A DNA stretch of 64,000 nucleotides from a bacterium (GCA_030432695.1 JAUILN010000016.1:1-64000), one strand, 5' to 3'; shown: positions 39,960 to 50,114, counted from the stretch's first letter. The notes: generated by a model not told the origin, from the letters alone. Made by a program: numbers and translations.

Positions 39960-40500
39960 CGACCTCCGTGCCGGTCAGCAAATCGTGCGGCCCACGATGA
40001 TCGCGCCGCAGCGCCACGCTGAGCGCCCATCCCAGCAGCAGCATCCCACTCACCGGGAACAGGAACCGCAGCTCCGGTTCTACGGCATACCACATCGGCG
40101 TCGGCAGGTTGTTGGCCAGGTGCGCGACCTCCCAGGGCAGCAGCTTCACGGCCGCGCGCACGAACGCCCGGCCGAACGAGGGGGCAGCCCCAGCGCCACG
40201 CTTCAGGACCCGCGACCCGGTCAGCCGTCTCCCCGGGCTTCGCCACACGCAGTCGCCCGCCGCGAACAGTGACCACACCGGCAGCGAGATCGTCAGCAGC
40301 GTGTAGAGCTCGGTGTTCCAGCCCGAACGGAACCAGTCCTCGTCGATCCCGAGCGCATTGCGCAGCGGCGTGAGCGCGAACATCTGCAGGAGCGCGACGA
40401 CTCCGAAGGCCAGCATGGAGTCGATCAGGTAGCAGACCCCGCGGCGGAGCACGCCTGCAGACGCGACGGCAGCGGTGTTCTCGACGGGCTTCCCGGTCAT
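39943..40500 (-). CDS. RDD family membrane protein
   Basis: This 185-residue integral membrane protein is of the RDD type. The signature is seen as VLRRGVCYLIDSMLAFGVV in the first helix, with the conserved R and D, and later RSPGRRLTGSRVL after a second helix pair. RDD proteins have four or so helices and diverse roles, some in sodium/proton exchange; none can be assigned here. The stop lies inside the convergent hydrolase gene, giving a 17-base tail overlap. Confidence 0.75.
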   Translation of the reverse strand: MTGKPVENTAAVASAGVLRRGVCYLIDSMLAFGVVALLQMFALTPLRNALGIDEDWFRSGWNTELYTLLTISLPVWSLFAAGDCVWRSPGRRLTGSRVLKRGAGAAPSFGRAFVRAAVKLLPWEVAHLANNLPTPMWYAVEPELRFLFPVSGMLLLGWALSVALRRDHRGPHDLLTGTEVVSLAR

Positions 40501-40558
40501 GGGAGTCGGTCGTCGCGACCACCACCCTGAGCGCCAGGAAACCCGAGAAACTCGCAGT

Positions 40559-41470
40559 TCACATCAACACCCCATCCACCGCCTCCACCGCCGGCGGAAT
40601 CTCCGTCTCCCCCAGCTGCTGCCGCAGATCCCGCTCGATCGTCCGGCACAAGGCCGTCATCGGCGTGTCGTTGGGCAGGTTCTCGAACGGGTCGTTGAGG
40701 TCGGCACCGAGCTGCGCGAGCCGCTGAAAGCTCAGCACCACGATCAGCACCGTCAGCGTCTCCATCGGCCGGAACGACGGCCCCGGATCGATGAACGCCA
40801 GCGCGAACAGGATCGAGATCGCCCACACCCACAGCTTCGTGGCGCGCGCCACGTCGCCCGGGAACGCGGTGTTCTTGATCCGCTCGAGCCCGCCCTGCAG
40901 GTCGGTCAAGGCCGCCAGCGTCTCGTCGAAACGGGTGCGTACCAACACCCCGGCCGTATCACCGTCGATCACTTCCGCCAGCCGCTCGCCCTGCCGCTGC
41001 AGCAACCACGTCGCCGGGTTCGCCGCCGCGCGCAGCCCCGCGTGTTCCCCCGGCGCCAGGAACACCTCGACCTCGTGCAGCGCCCGCTGCCGCCGCAGCC
41101 CGACCCGCAATGCATTCACGAACGCGAGCTGCCGCAGCACCAGCTCCCGGCGCAGCACCGCGCCGTCCAACCAGGTGGTCGCCTGCCGCGCGAAGGTCCG
41201 GCTCTGGTTCACCACGCCACCCCAGAGCGTCCGCGCCTCCCACCACCGCTGGTAGGCGCCATTGAACTTGAAGGCCAGGAACACGCCGACCGTCCCGGCG
41301 AGCACGCCGATCGCACCGCGCATCATCGCGGTCGAGTCCATCATCGGCAGATGCTCGTGCGCGACGACCGACGTGATCTCGAGCGCTGCGACCAGCGCCA
41401 CCGACCGCCAGTTGCGCTGCAGGGTTTCCGACACGGCCTGGCGGTAGCCCTGCGCATTGCGTTGGATCAT
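40559..41470 (-). CDS. Bestrophin-like anion channel protein
   Basis: This 303-residue membrane protein is of the bestrophin/UPF0187 family. The hallmark is the loop after helix 2, FKFNGAYQRWWEAR, followed by a cytoplasmic helical region (TFARQATTWLDGAV) and a later helix pair (LWVWAISILFALAF; LTVLIVVLSFQRL). A conserved acidic C-terminal segment DLNDPFENLPND is present, as in bacterial bestrophins. Bacterial members form pentameric ion channels. The ATG at 41470 starts just before helix 1. It is the upstream neighbour of the RDD gene, with 58 bases between them. Confidence 0.85.
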   Translation of the reverse strand: MIQRNAQGYRQAVSETLQRNWRSVALVAALEITSVVAHEHLPMMDSTAMMRGAIGVLAGTVGVFLAFKFNGAYQRWWEARTLWGGVVNQSRTFARQATTWLDGAVLRRELVLRQLAFVNALRVGLRRQRALHEVEVFLAPGEHAGLRAAANPATWLLQRQGERLAEVIDGDTAGVLVRTRFDETLAALTDLQGGLERIKNTAFPGDVARATKLWVWAISILFALAFIDPGPSFRPMETLTVLIVVLSFQRLAQLGADLNDPFENLPNDTPMTALCRTIERDLRQQLGETEIPPAVEAVDGVLM

Positions 41471-41653
41471 GAGCCGCGGAGTGTAGCGACCCCGGCTCAG
41501 GTGACCCGACGACGCGCGCGCCGTTTCGGCGATGGACCGTCGCTCGAAGTCCGTTAGCCTGCAGCCCACGGACCGACCTGCGAACTGTGACTTCGCGCGT
41601 CATGACCGCGGCCCGCACGGACCAGGGAAGAGCGGGCCAGGGAAGGAGGATAC

Positions 41654-42925
41654 GTGTCACCCGGCTCAGGACCCCACATCCCGACGATCGCCCGCGGCCT
41701 AGGACTCGCGGTGCTCGGACTTGCGTGCGCCACCGGCGCATCGGCCCAGATCACGCACCGCGAGGTCGTCGACCGGCTCGCGGCGAGCCGCCGCCTCGGC
41801 GTCGTGGCCTCCCGGAACCTGCGCCTCGACGCGGAACTCGCTGCCACCGCCCTGGCACGACGCGAACTGGACGTCCAGCTCCTCGATCCGGGGACCCGCG
41901 CCGACCGGCGCAGACTCGACGCGGCGCGGGAACTCGGGGTCGGCTCGATCCTGGTCCTCCCGCGGGTCCGCTTCGAACACGAACGGGACACCGTCGCCTA
42001 CGTCAGCGACGAAGGTCGCACGACCGACTTCCGTTGGTCCAATCACGATCTCGAACTCGAGGTCGAGATGATCGGCGTCGACGACGGCGAGCGCTTCAGC
42101 GCGTGGACCGAGTTCGCGAAGGGCGAGATCCCGACCTACCTATGGCGTCGGAGGGGTGACCGCGACCGGCGCATCGGACGCACCAAGGACGACGCCGTGG
42201 AGGTCGCGTTCCGGTCTGCCTGCGAGCAGGCAGCGCGCCGCTCGTTCGAACATCACGCGCGCGCGCTCCTCGCCGAGCTCGAACAGCTCTGCGCGGAGGC
42301 CCCTGATGAACTGCTCGACGAGCTCGCCGGGGTGCGCCCACCGGAGCGGGACTTCAGCCTCGCCCGCCCCGCGATGCTCCGCGGACTCGACACGCGGCTG
42401 CGCGACGGCGATTCCGACGATGCAGTGGATCCCGGCGTCGTAGGTCTCGTCGCGGCGCTGACGCCCGCCCTGTCGGAGACCGTTCCCATCCGCTCGCTCG
42501 GCGACTGCCGGGAACGGGTGCTGACCTGCCTGGGCGGGTTGCGGCGCGTCCGCGAATCGGTGGCCCGGACGATCCGTGAGGACGTGTGCGAGCACCGGAA
42601 CACTCCTCAGTACCGCTTTCACCTGTTGGTGCTGCACGACGACGATTTCGAACTTCCCGCAGCCGCGCTCGAGTGGCTGTGGTGCGACCCCGGCGACCGG
42701 ATCTGGGCCGCACGACCCGGGTCCCTCGGCGACGACCTGGAGGAACTCGCACCCAAGCTCCGGCGGATTCCCAGACCCGCCGTAGTGTTGATCCGCCAAC
42801 CATGGAGGCGCGACGACGGCGAGGTCCTCGACATCGTGCGTGCCGAAGACATCACCGGCGAGGCGCTGCTGGATCTGTTTCTGCGCGCAACGCTCCTGCA
42901 GCAAGACCTGCCACCCGGCCGGTGA
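41654..42925 (+). CDS. Secreted protein of unknown function
   Basis: This 423-residue exported protein starts at a GTG with a very strong ribosome-binding site (GGAAGGAGGA at 41641-41650). The signal peptide ends CATGASAQ. The mature part begins with an ITHREVVDRLAASRRLGVV helix and is alpha/beta; ELGVGSILVLPRVRFE resembles the lipoprotein/CsgG-like fold seen in outer-membrane assembly proteins, but this is weak. I do not recognise the family. The 3' end is convergent with the sigma-fusion gene, with 57 bases between stops. Confidence 0.6.
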   Translation: MSPGSGPHIPTIARGLGLAVLGLACATGASAQITHREVVDRLAASRRLGVVASRNLRLDAELAATALARRELDVQLLDPGTRADRRRLDAARELGVGSILVLPRVRFEHERDTVAYVSDEGRTTDFRWSNHDLELEVEMIGVDDGERFSAWTEFAKGEIPTYLWRRRGDRDRRIGRTKDDAVEVAFRSACEQAARRSFEHHARALLAELEQLCAEAPDELLDELAGVRPPERDFSLARPAMLRGLDTRLRDGDSDDAVDPGVVGLVAALTPALSETVPIRSLGDCRERVLTCLGGLRRVRESVARTIREDVCEHRNTPQYRFHLLVLHDDDFELPAAALEWLWCDPGDRIWAARPGSLGDDLEELAPKLRRIPRPAVVLIRQPWRRDDGEVLDIVRAEDITGEALLDLFLRATLLQQDLPPGR

Positions 42926-42982
42926 AGCAGTCGCGCGCCACCGCAGAGCGGCCGCCTCGCGCACGAGTCCTGCTCGGCACGC

Positions 42983-45391
42983 TCAACGCTTCCGCAACGT
43001 CGCCGCCGACTCCGGACCGACCCGGACAGTCTCGCCGACCCCGAGTTCGACCACGCGCACCTCGCTCTCCGTTCTCTCCGGTTCGATCGCCGGGCGCAGC
43101 GCGAAGCGCCAGTAGGCCGGCCGCAGCGCGCGCAGCGTGAGCGAGGCGTCGCTGGTGCCGTACGACCACGCACCCTGCCACGCGTCCTCGTCGACCTCAC
43201 CGCCCGCGGGCTGCCAGCGAGCGCGCACGCTCCACGCTCCTTCCCAGTCCGATGGCCGCTCGATCACCGCCACCGCCCCCGTGGGCAACACCGCGACGAA
43301 CGGCGTGACCCGCGCGGCCACCGCGAAGACCTCGCCGCGCCACGGCGGCAGCGACCCCGAGGCGAACCGCTCCTGGACCTCGAGCTGCAGCGTGCCGGCC
43401 GGCACGTCGACCAGCGGCAGACCGCCGGCACGCGCCAGATCCGCGGACTCGGCATCCCCCTGGGCCACGACCTGGCCATCGTCGACGAGCCGCCAGCGCA
43501 CCTGGAACGGTGCCTCGAACGGCAGGCCGTCTGCCCTGCGGAGCTCGCAGGCCAGCTTCGCCATGGGGCGCTCGGCCGGCGCGGCTCCGGGCGCGTTTTC
43601 CACCACCGGCTCCCGCGGTTGCAGCACCGCACGCGCGGTCGCGAGACCCGCCACCCCGGTGGAGTCGATCAGCGGCTCGGCCCGCCACTCCGCCGCCGCG
43701 TCCTCGGTTCCCACCGTGCCGTAGAACTCGGCCCGCACCACGGTCGCCGTCGGCCTCACCTGCCACTCCGCCCGGTCGAGACCGAACGACACCACGCCGC
43801 CCGAGCCGCGACCGACCCACTGGCCGAAGTCCTCTCGCGAACCATCGGCGAAGGTCAGCCACACCCGGAAGGTCGCGCGGACCACGTCGTCCACCGGCCG
43901 ACCTTCGGCATCGACGCAACGGACCCGCACGCCGAGCCGACGCGCGGCGGTCCACAGCACCTCGCGCGCAGACCGGAGTTCGACCTCCACCGGATCCAGC
44001 ACCTGCCAATCGGGCGAAAGCGAGCGCACCGCGATCGACGCACCGGCGAGGCCGGCGAAGCGCACCCGGCCCAGCTCGTCGGTGCGGGCCCGACATTGGC
44101 AGCCCTCCGCGGCCCGCTCGGCGAACACGCGTTGCTCCGCCCGCAGCCCGACCTGCGTCGGCGACACGTGACCGACCGGCGCGCCCGGCGCGGTGACCAG
44201 CAGCTCGAGATCCGGCACCGGGCGGCCATGGGCATCGACGACCCGGCCCCCGAGCACCTCGCCGACGTCGAGCTCGACGCGCAACGGCTCGCCACCCGGC
44301 CTCACGCCGACGAGGAAGCGCCGCAGGTAGCCGTTGGCGAACACGCCGAGATCGCCCGGCGCCTCGCCGAACGCCGCGGCAGCGAGTCGGAAGCGGCCCT
44401 GCTCGTCGGCGATGGTGCGAGCCCGGGCGCTCGCGTCCGCGCCGGCCTCGGGATCCAGCAGCGCGATCCGCGCGCCGGCGACCGCCTCGCCCGACGGATC
44501 GACGACGACACCGAGCAGATCGTCGCTCCGGAGGGTCCTCGGTGCAGACCCGGCGTCCGCGGCCACCTGGCGCCGGGCCGGGTCGCTGGTCGACGGGTCG
44601 GCCACGCGACCTTCGCGCCTCGTCGAGCCGCTCGCCGGATCGCCGACGCGCGCCGCCGAATCGTTGGGGCTGGTCGCCTCGCCCCCCGGCCGGACGGGTC
44701 CGGCGCCGTCGCCGAGTGCCCACCACACGCCGCCACCTGCCGCCGCCACCAACAGCATCAGTCCCCACCACAGCTTCGCGTTCATCGCCACCATCAGCCC
44801 CGAGAGTCCGACTCCGAATCCGGCGGCGGACACCGTGCCCGCCGCCGTGACCGGCTCCCGCCACGACGCTGCCAGCGGCAGCAACGCGGTCGACAGCGAC
44901 GACCAGTCCTTGCCGGTCCGACGACCGAGCTCGGCCCGCAGCAGCCCGAGGCCCCGGCGCACCCGCTGGCGCACGGTGTCGACCGGGCAACCGTCCCGCG
45001 CCGCGATCTCGGCGGAGGTCAGCCCCTCGAGGAAGCGCAGCAGGATGGTCCGGCGCCACGGCTCCGGCAGACTGCGCGTGGCTGCGGCCACCCACTCGGC
45101 CGCCTCCGCGCGGGCCGCGAGGTCGTCGGCCGCCGGCAATGCCTCGTCGCGCGCAGCGTGGTGTTCCCGCCGCGCACGGCGCACGGCACCGCGGTGCTGC
45201 CGCGCCGCGAGCCGCCGCGCGATCCCGGCCAGCCAGGCACGCCGCGGCGCCGCGCCAGGCACGCCGCCCTGCAACGAGGCCAACAGCGTGTCCTGCACCA
45301 GGTCGTCGGCGGCGTGCGGTTCGGAGACCAGCCTGCGCGCGAGATGCGCCAGCCAGCGCAGGTCGGTCGGATCGAAGGTGGAGTCGGTCAT
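42983..45391 (-). CDS. ECF sigma factor fused to a membrane-anchored carboxypeptidase-regulatory-like protein
   Basis: This 802-residue protein has three parts. Residues 1-155 are a sigma-70 ECF core: region 2 with AADDLVQDTLLASLQ and region 4 with a helix-turn-helix in LTSAEIAARDGCPVDTVRQR. Residues about 206-226 (LWWGLMLLVAAAGGGVWWAL) form a transmembrane helix, with a second hydrophobic stretch just before. The remaining 570 residues are extracytoplasmic and beta-rich, with carboxypeptidase regulatory-like units (LLGVVVDPSGEAVAGARIAL; LGGRVVDAHGRPVPDLEL). The sigma part would thus sit at the membrane, possibly controlled by the outer part. The start could also be a GTG at 45400. Extension further upstream is antisense to the GDPD gene and is rejected. 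Confidence 0.8.
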   Translation of the reverse strand: MTDSTFDPTDLRWLAHLARRLVSEPHAADDLVQDTLLASLQGGVPGAAPRRAWLAGIARRLAARQHRGAVRRARREHHAARDEALPAADDLAARAEAAEWVAAATRSLPEPWRRTILLRFLEGLTSAEIAARDGCPVDTVRQRVRRGLGLLRAELGRRTGKDWSSLSTALLPLAASWREPVTAAGTVSAAGFGVGLSGLMVAMNAKLWWGLMLLVAAAGGGVWWALGDGAGPVRPGGEATSPNDSAARVGDPASGSTRREGRVADPSTSDPARRQVAADAGSAPRTLRSDDLLGVVVDPSGEAVAGARIALLDPEAGADASARARTIADEQGRFRLAAAAFGEAPGDLGVFANGYLRRFLVGVRPGGEPLRVELDVGEVLGGRVVDAHGRPVPDLELLVTAPGAPVGHVSPTQVGLRAEQRVFAERAAEGCQCRARTDELGRVRFAGLAGASIAVRSLSPDWQVLDPVEVELRSAREVLWTAARRLGVRVRCVDAEGRPVDDVVRATFRVWLTFADGSREDFGQWVGRGSGGVVSFGLDRAEWQVRPTATVVRAEFYGTVGTEDAAAEWRAEPLIDSTGVAGLATARAVLQPREPVVENAPGAAPAERPMAKLACELRRADGLPFEAPFQVRWRLVDDGQVVAQGDAESADLARAGGLPLVDVPAGTLQLEVQERFASGSLPPWRGEVFAVAARVTPFVAVLPTGAVAVIERPSDWEGAWSVRARWQPAGGEVDEDAWQGAWSYGTSDASLTLRALRPAYWRFALRPAIEPERTESEVRVVELGVGETVRVGPESAATLRKR

Positions 45392-45547
45392 GGAGTCCAC
45401 GGAGTCCGTTCCCGCGACCGGCTTCGACGCGAACGGAAATCCGGCTCCCGTCGCGGAAGCCGCAGTCGGCACACAGCTCATGGTACGAGGGTGGCCGGGT
45501 CCACGTCGCACGCAGTACGGAGCGTGCGCGTGGCTACCATCGCCGCG

Positions 45548-47398
45548 ATGCAGTCCCCCAGCGCCACGCCGCGTCGCGGTCCGCTCCGCGACCTCTTCGA
45601 CGGCCTGAAGCTGCTGCGCTTCGCCTGGCGCGACGCCCTGCTCACGGCGCTCGGCTACCAGCTCGTCACCGCCACGGTGCTGACCCCGCTCGTCGCCCTG
45701 CTGGCCCGCGGCGTGTTCGCGCTCACCGGCCGCACCACGGTGGCGAACGCCGACCTGCTGGCCTTCCTGCTGTCGCCGCTCGGCCTGCTCGGTGCCCTGC
45801 TCCTGGCCTGCGTGGCCGCGGTCGTGGGACTCGCCGGACTGGCCGCGCAGTTCGCGGTGGCGCTCGCCGCCGCCGAAGGCCATCGCCTGCGCTGGGACCG
45901 GGCCTTGTTCGGCCTGCTGGGCGCCGCACCACGCCTCGCCTCGCTGTCGAGCTGGATGGTCCTGCGCGCCCTGCTCACCGCCCTGCCGTTCCTGCTCGCC
46001 CTCGGCGCGCTCTACCTCGGCCTGCTCGGCCAGCACGACATCAACTACTACCTGAGCGCCCGCCCGCCGGAGTTCTGGACGGCCCTCGCGCTCGGCGCCC
46101 TGGTCGCCCTGGCGCTGCTGTGGGTGTTGGCCCACCTGCTCGCATCGTGGTCGCTGGCCTTGCCGCTGGTCGCCGCCCGGCGGATGCCGCGCGCCACAGC
46201 GATCGCCCGCAGCCGCGAGCTCACCAGGCAGGCCGGCCGCACCCGCACCGTGGTCGCTCTCGCCGCGGGACCGGCGCTGAGCCTGCTCGCCGCTCTGCTG
46301 CTGGGCGGCCTGCTGACGCTGCTCGCCGACCTCGTGCTCGGTGAGCTGGAGCGCGGCCTGGAACACGGCCTGCGCAGCACCGCCGCAGTGCTCGGGGTGG
46401 TGGCCGTGCTGCAGGTGGTGCTCGCCTCGGCCACCTCGATCGTCGCCGGCACCAGCGCCGTATGCACCGCGACCGCACTGTGGCACGCGGTCGCCCCGCT
46501 CGAGCAGCACGAGGTCGCCGAGCACCCGCCCGCGCCGCCATACCGTGGGCTCACGCGCAAGCAACTGCTCCTCGCCATCCCCCTCGCCGCAGTCGCCGCG
46601 ACCCTCACCGCCACCGGACTGCTGGCCGACATCGAGTCCCCCGACGACGTGCTGTGCATCGCGCACCGCGCCGGCGGCCGCCTCGGCCCCGAGAACTCGC
46701 TCGAAGCCCTGCGCCGCTCGATCGCCGCCGGCGCCGACATGGCCGAGATCGACGTGCAGCGCGCCGCCGACGGCGTGGTGGTCGTCCAGCACGACCGCGA
46801 CCTGATGAAGACCGCGGGCCTGCCGTGGCGCATCGCCGACACACCCTCGGAACGGCTCTGCCGACCGCGCGACGGCAGCGGCGATGGCGACGACGGCGGC
46901 GGCCTCACCACCCTCGCCGACTTCTGCCGCGCCGCGGGCGACGCGATCGACCTCTGCGTCGAGCTCAAGTACTACGGCCCGGACCCCCAGCTGGCGCCCG
47001 CGACCCTCGACGTGCTCCGCGACGCAGACATTCTGCACCGCACCACCATCCTGTCGCTCGACGCCAGCGCACTCACCCAGGTCCGCACCCTCGCCCCCGA
47101 GGTGAAGACCGGCTTCCTGGCAGCCTTCGCACTCGGCGGCCTCACCCGCCTCGACGTCGACGTGTTGGCCGTCGCCGACCGCAGCGCCACCACCGCCCTG
47201 GTTCGCGACGCCCACGCCCGCGACCGCGCCGTCTATTCCTGGACCCTCAACACCGCCGCCGCGATCTCCGCCGCGATCGACCGCGGCGTCGCCGGCGTGA
47301 TCACCGACGACCCGGAGCTGTTCGCCGAGGTGGTGGCCGAGCGCGCCGAACTGACCGGTGTGGAACGCCTGCTGCTGCGCTTCGCGGCACGGCGGTAG
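45548..47398 (+). CDS. Membrane-anchored glycerophosphodiester phosphodiesterase
   Basis: This 616-residue protein has an N-terminal multi-helix membrane domain (about residues 20-350, six or more helices) of the type fused to GDPDs. The C-terminal GDPD TIM barrel has the catalytic motifs: AHRAGGRLGPENSLEAL with H373, EIDVQRAADGVVVVQHD with metal-binding E/D and H, CVELKYYG, and a final YSWTLNT strand. Such enzymes hydrolyse glycerophosphodiesters to glycerol-3-phosphate and an alcohol. The membrane half may place the enzyme at the lipid surface. It is divergent from the sigma-fusion gene; the 156-base gap should hold both promoters. Confidence 0.87.
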   Translation: MQSPSATPRRGPLRDLFDGLKLLRFAWRDALLTALGYQLVTATVLTPLVALLARGVFALTGRTTVANADLLAFLLSPLGLLGALLLACVAAVVGLAGLAAQFAVALAAAEGHRLRWDRALFGLLGAAPRLASLSSWMVLRALLTALPFLLALGALYLGLLGQHDINYYLSARPPEFWTALALGALVALALLWVLAHLLASWSLALPLVAARRMPRATAIARSRELTRQAGRTRTVVALAAGPALSLLAALLLGGLLTLLADLVLGELERGLEHGLRSTAAVLGVVAVLQVVLASATSIVAGTSAVCTATALWHAVAPLEQHEVAEHPPAPPYRGLTRKQLLLAIPLAAVAATLTATGLLADIESPDDVLCIAHRAGGRLGPENSLEALRRSIAAGADMAEIDVQRAADGVVVVQHDRDLMKTAGLPWRIADTPSERLCRPRDGSGDGDDGGGLTTLADFCRAAGDAIDLCVELKYYGPDPQLAPATLDVLRDADILHRTTILSLDASALTQVRTLAPEVKTGFLAAFALGGLTRLDVDVLAVADRSATTALVRDAHARDRAVYSWTLNTAAAISAAIDRGVAGVITDDPELFAEVVAERAELTGVERLLLRFAARR

Positions 47399-47561
47399 GT
47401 GTGCCAGATATTTCTCGTCCACCCGTCAGCCCAACGGCGCTTGGCATTACACATATCGTACCGCGACCCCGAGCGCGGCACCCGATAGGCCAGACGCGAG
47501 GGATCTTGTGCCGGTCGGCAACACACTCTCCTACACGTCCGCACAAGAGAAGGCACTCCGC
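47399..47561. other. AT-richer intergenic leader
   Basis: These 163 bases precede the CARDB/FG-GAP gene. The line 47401-47460 is 53% GC by hand count, clearly lower than flanking genes, with TTGGCATTACACATATCGTA at 47440-47459. It probably carries the promoter, but I cannot assign -35 and -10 boxes with proper spacing. Confidence 0.35.
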
Positions 47562-50114
47562 ATGAGCCAGCGATTCATGACCAGCCTCCGCCTACTGCTC
47601 GCAGCCGCCTCGTGCCTGGCAGCCGGTCGGACTCCCGCGCAGTCTCCAGACCTGATCGTCGCCTCCGTCGACTCTCGGAGCGTCTCGGGCGACTGGCAAG
47701 CGCTTCGCGTCATGGGCACTGTCGACGCCGTGATCGCAAACTCCGGATCTGTCTCCACCGGAGGCTCCTGCACCGCATTGGCCTTCGAAGACCTCGACGG
47801 CGACGGCCGCTTCAGCCCCGGGGTCGACACGGCCTTGGGCCAGGCCGTCGTTCCGACGCTGGCAGGATCCGCCTCGGTCCGAGTCCCGATCTCGATCTCC
47901 GGCCCGACGCTGTTCCGATCGAACCTCATCCATGTCTGGATCGACTCGACGCAGGTCGTGACCGAGAGCAACGAGTCGAACAACTACGGGAACAGTGGAT
48001 CCGCCTGCTCCGCCCAGCCGCCGCCCGGAGGGATCGCCCCCCGGATCGAGTGGGCCTGGCGGTCCTCTTCGACCATGCCGTCCTCGGTGAACGTCGTCAG
48101 TAATCCCGTGGTCATAGACCTCGATGGCGACGGCATGCCCGAAGTCGTGTTCCCTACCACGAGCGGCACGGCGGGGAGCCACACGTTTCCTGGAGTTCTT
48201 CGCGCCGTACGCGGGAACACCGGTGCAGAGGTCTTCACCATCGATGATCCAAGTCTCGCGCTGAGCGCGACCAGCAGCCTTGCAGCCGGAGACATCGACG
48301 GAGATGGCCGCCCCGAGATCATTGCTGGAGGACAATCCGACGACGAACTCCTGGCGTTCGAGCACGACGGAACGTTCAAGTGGAGATCCGCTTTGGTGGA
48401 GCCGGTCCGAGCAGCAGCGATCTCCTTGGCCGACCTGGATGGCGACGGAACTCCGGAGATCATCGTGGGGCGCCAGGTGCTTGACGCCTCCGGCCAACAA
48501 CTCATTTGGACGGGCGAGGCCGGGCGCGGCCATCACGGCCGATACCCCGGCTGGAGCGTTTCGATCGTCGCCGACATCGACCTCGACGGGTCGCCAGAAG
48601 TCGTGGCAGGCAACACCGCGTACAATGCGGTAGGCGCCATCGAATGGCGACACCCTTCGGCGGGGGACGGATTCACGGCGATCGGCAACTTCGACTCCGA
48701 TCCAGAGGCGGAGGTCGTCCTCGTCAGCAGAGGTACTGTCCGCATCCTGGAACACGACGGCAGCGACAAGCCAGGCTGGCCGGTCAGCATCCCCGGCGGT
48801 GGCGACGGTGGCCCCCCGACCATCGCCGACTACGACAGCGATGGCGAGGCCGAGATCGGCATCGCGGGCGCCTCGCGCTACGTGGTCTTCGAAGCCGACG
48901 GCAGTGTGCGCTGGACCTCCCAGACCCAGGACAGAACCTCGAGCATCACCGGCTCGAGCGTGTTCGACTTCGACGGCGATGGCTCCGCCGAAGTCGTATA
49001 CCGCGACGAACTGAGCCTGCGCATCTACCGCGGCACCGACGGCGCCACCCTGTTCGAGATCCCCATGAGTTCCTGCACATGGGTCGAGTTCGTCCTCGTC
49101 GCCGACGTCGACGCGGACAACAACGCCGAGATCATCGCCGTCGCCAACAACAACTGCGGGTTCGGCCCCCAGCAGGGCGTCTACGTGCTCGGCGACTCGC
49201 TCGACAACTGGGTCTCGACCCGCAGGATCTGGAACCAGCACAGCTACCACATCACGAACATCCGCGACGACGGGACGATCCCCGCGTCGGAGCCGCCGCA
49301 CTGGCTGTCCCCGGCCGGAGCCCCCTACAACTCGTTCCGCCAGAATCGCCTCGCCAATCCTCTGGATGCATTCGCGGCGCCGGACCTTACGGCCTCCTGG
49401 CTGCGCGTCGGCTGCACCACTACAATGCGGATCGGCAATGGTGGCGCGGTGCGAGTCGGACCCGGTGTCCCGGTCTCGTTCTACGAGGGCGACCCGACGA
49501 GTTCAGGTACCTATCTCGGCAGCGTGCTCACGAGCCGGCCACTCGCTCCCGGCGAGTACGAAGACGTCTCCCTGTCGCTGCCGCCGGGCACGCGACTCGC
49601 ACGCCCGATCCACGCCTTCGCCGACGAAGGACCAGGGCGACTCGGGACGCAGCGTGAGTGCAACGAGGCCAACAACGGACACGCGCAGCCGGCTTCCGCG
49701 GTGCGGATCGGCGGAGGACAGGGCAACACGGCAACCGCGACGCTGGAGGTCGGCTGCGTCGCGACTTCGACAGACCCTGGCCCCTTCGCGGTCAACGTGC
49801 TCTCCGGTTCGGAGCTCCGATTGAGCTGGTCGGGTCCCCCGCTGTCCCCGTTGATCGCAGTGGCCGGAACGCTCAGCCCGGCGACGGCACTCCTGCCCTG
49901 TCTCGGTTCGTTGGACATGGCCCCACCGTTCGCTGTGTTGTTCGACGGCACCCAGGTGCCGTTCGGACTGCTGTCCTTGGATGGTCGCGGACGCGCGGAG
50001 CAACGATTCAGCCTGCCGGTGCTCGCCCCCGGCCCGTTGCTCGACCTGCAGGGGATCGTGGTCTCCTCGTCCTGCCCCGGATTCACGGCAGCCTGGTCGA
50101 TCTCGGTGCGCTGA
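47562..50114 (+). CDS. Secreted CARDB and FG-GAP repeat protein
   Basis: This 850-residue exported protein has a signal peptide ending AGRTPAQS. After it comes a CARDB-like Ig domain (SPDLIVASVDSRSVSG; WIDSTQVVTESNESNNYG), then a seven-blade-type FG-GAP/VCBS region with repeated calcium loops (VIDLDGDGMPEVVFP, AGDIDGDGRPEIIAGG, LADLDGDGTPEIIVG, VADIDLDGSPEVVAG, FDFDGDGSAEVVY). A second CARDB-like unit follows (VRVGPGVPVSFYEGD; ECNEANNGH). The final 120 residues with paired cysteines look like the C-terminal domain shared with other secreted proteins here. It probably is a surface adhesin or matrix protein. AGAGAAGG at 47546-47553 supports the ATG. Confidence 0.7.
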   Translation: MSQRFMTSLRLLLAAASCLAAGRTPAQSPDLIVASVDSRSVSGDWQALRVMGTVDAVIANSGSVSTGGSCTALAFEDLDGDGRFSPGVDTALGQAVVPTLAGSASVRVPISISGPTLFRSNLIHVWIDSTQVVTESNESNNYGNSGSACSAQPPPGGIAPRIEWAWRSSSTMPSSVNVVSNPVVIDLDGDGMPEVVFPTTSGTAGSHTFPGVLRAVRGNTGAEVFTIDDPSLALSATSSLAAGDIDGDGRPEIIAGGQSDDELLAFEHDGTFKWRSALVEPVRAAAISLADLDGDGTPEIIVGRQVLDASGQQLIWTGEAGRGHHGRYPGWSVSIVADIDLDGSPEVVAGNTAYNAVGAIEWRHPSAGDGFTAIGNFDSDPEAEVVLVSRGTVRILEHDGSDKPGWPVSIPGGGDGGPPTIADYDSDGEAEIGIAGASRYVVFEADGSVRWTSQTQDRTSSITGSSVFDFDGDGSAEVVYRDELSLRIYRGTDGATLFEIPMSSCTWVEFVLVADVDADNNAEIIAVANNNCGFGPQQGVYVLGDSLDNWVSTRRIWNQHSYHITNIRDDGTIPASEPPHWLSPAGAPYNSFRQNRLANPLDAFAAPDLTASWLRVGCTTTMRIGNGGAVRVGPGVPVSFYEGDPTSSGTYLGSVLTSRPLAPGEYEDVSLSLPPGTRLARPIHAFADEGPGRLGTQRECNEANNGHAQPASAVRIGGGQGNTATATLEVGCVATSTDPGPFAVNVLSGSELRLSWSGPPLSPLIAVAGTLSPATALLPCLGSLDMAPPFAVLFDGTQVPFGLLSLDGRGRAEQRFSLPVLAPGPLLDLQGIVVSSSCPGFTAAWSISVR

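Noticed and set aside
45392..47422. N-terminal extension of the sigma-fusion frame
   Set aside because: It lies wholly antisense to the well-supported GDPD gene and the sigma domain begins at 45391.
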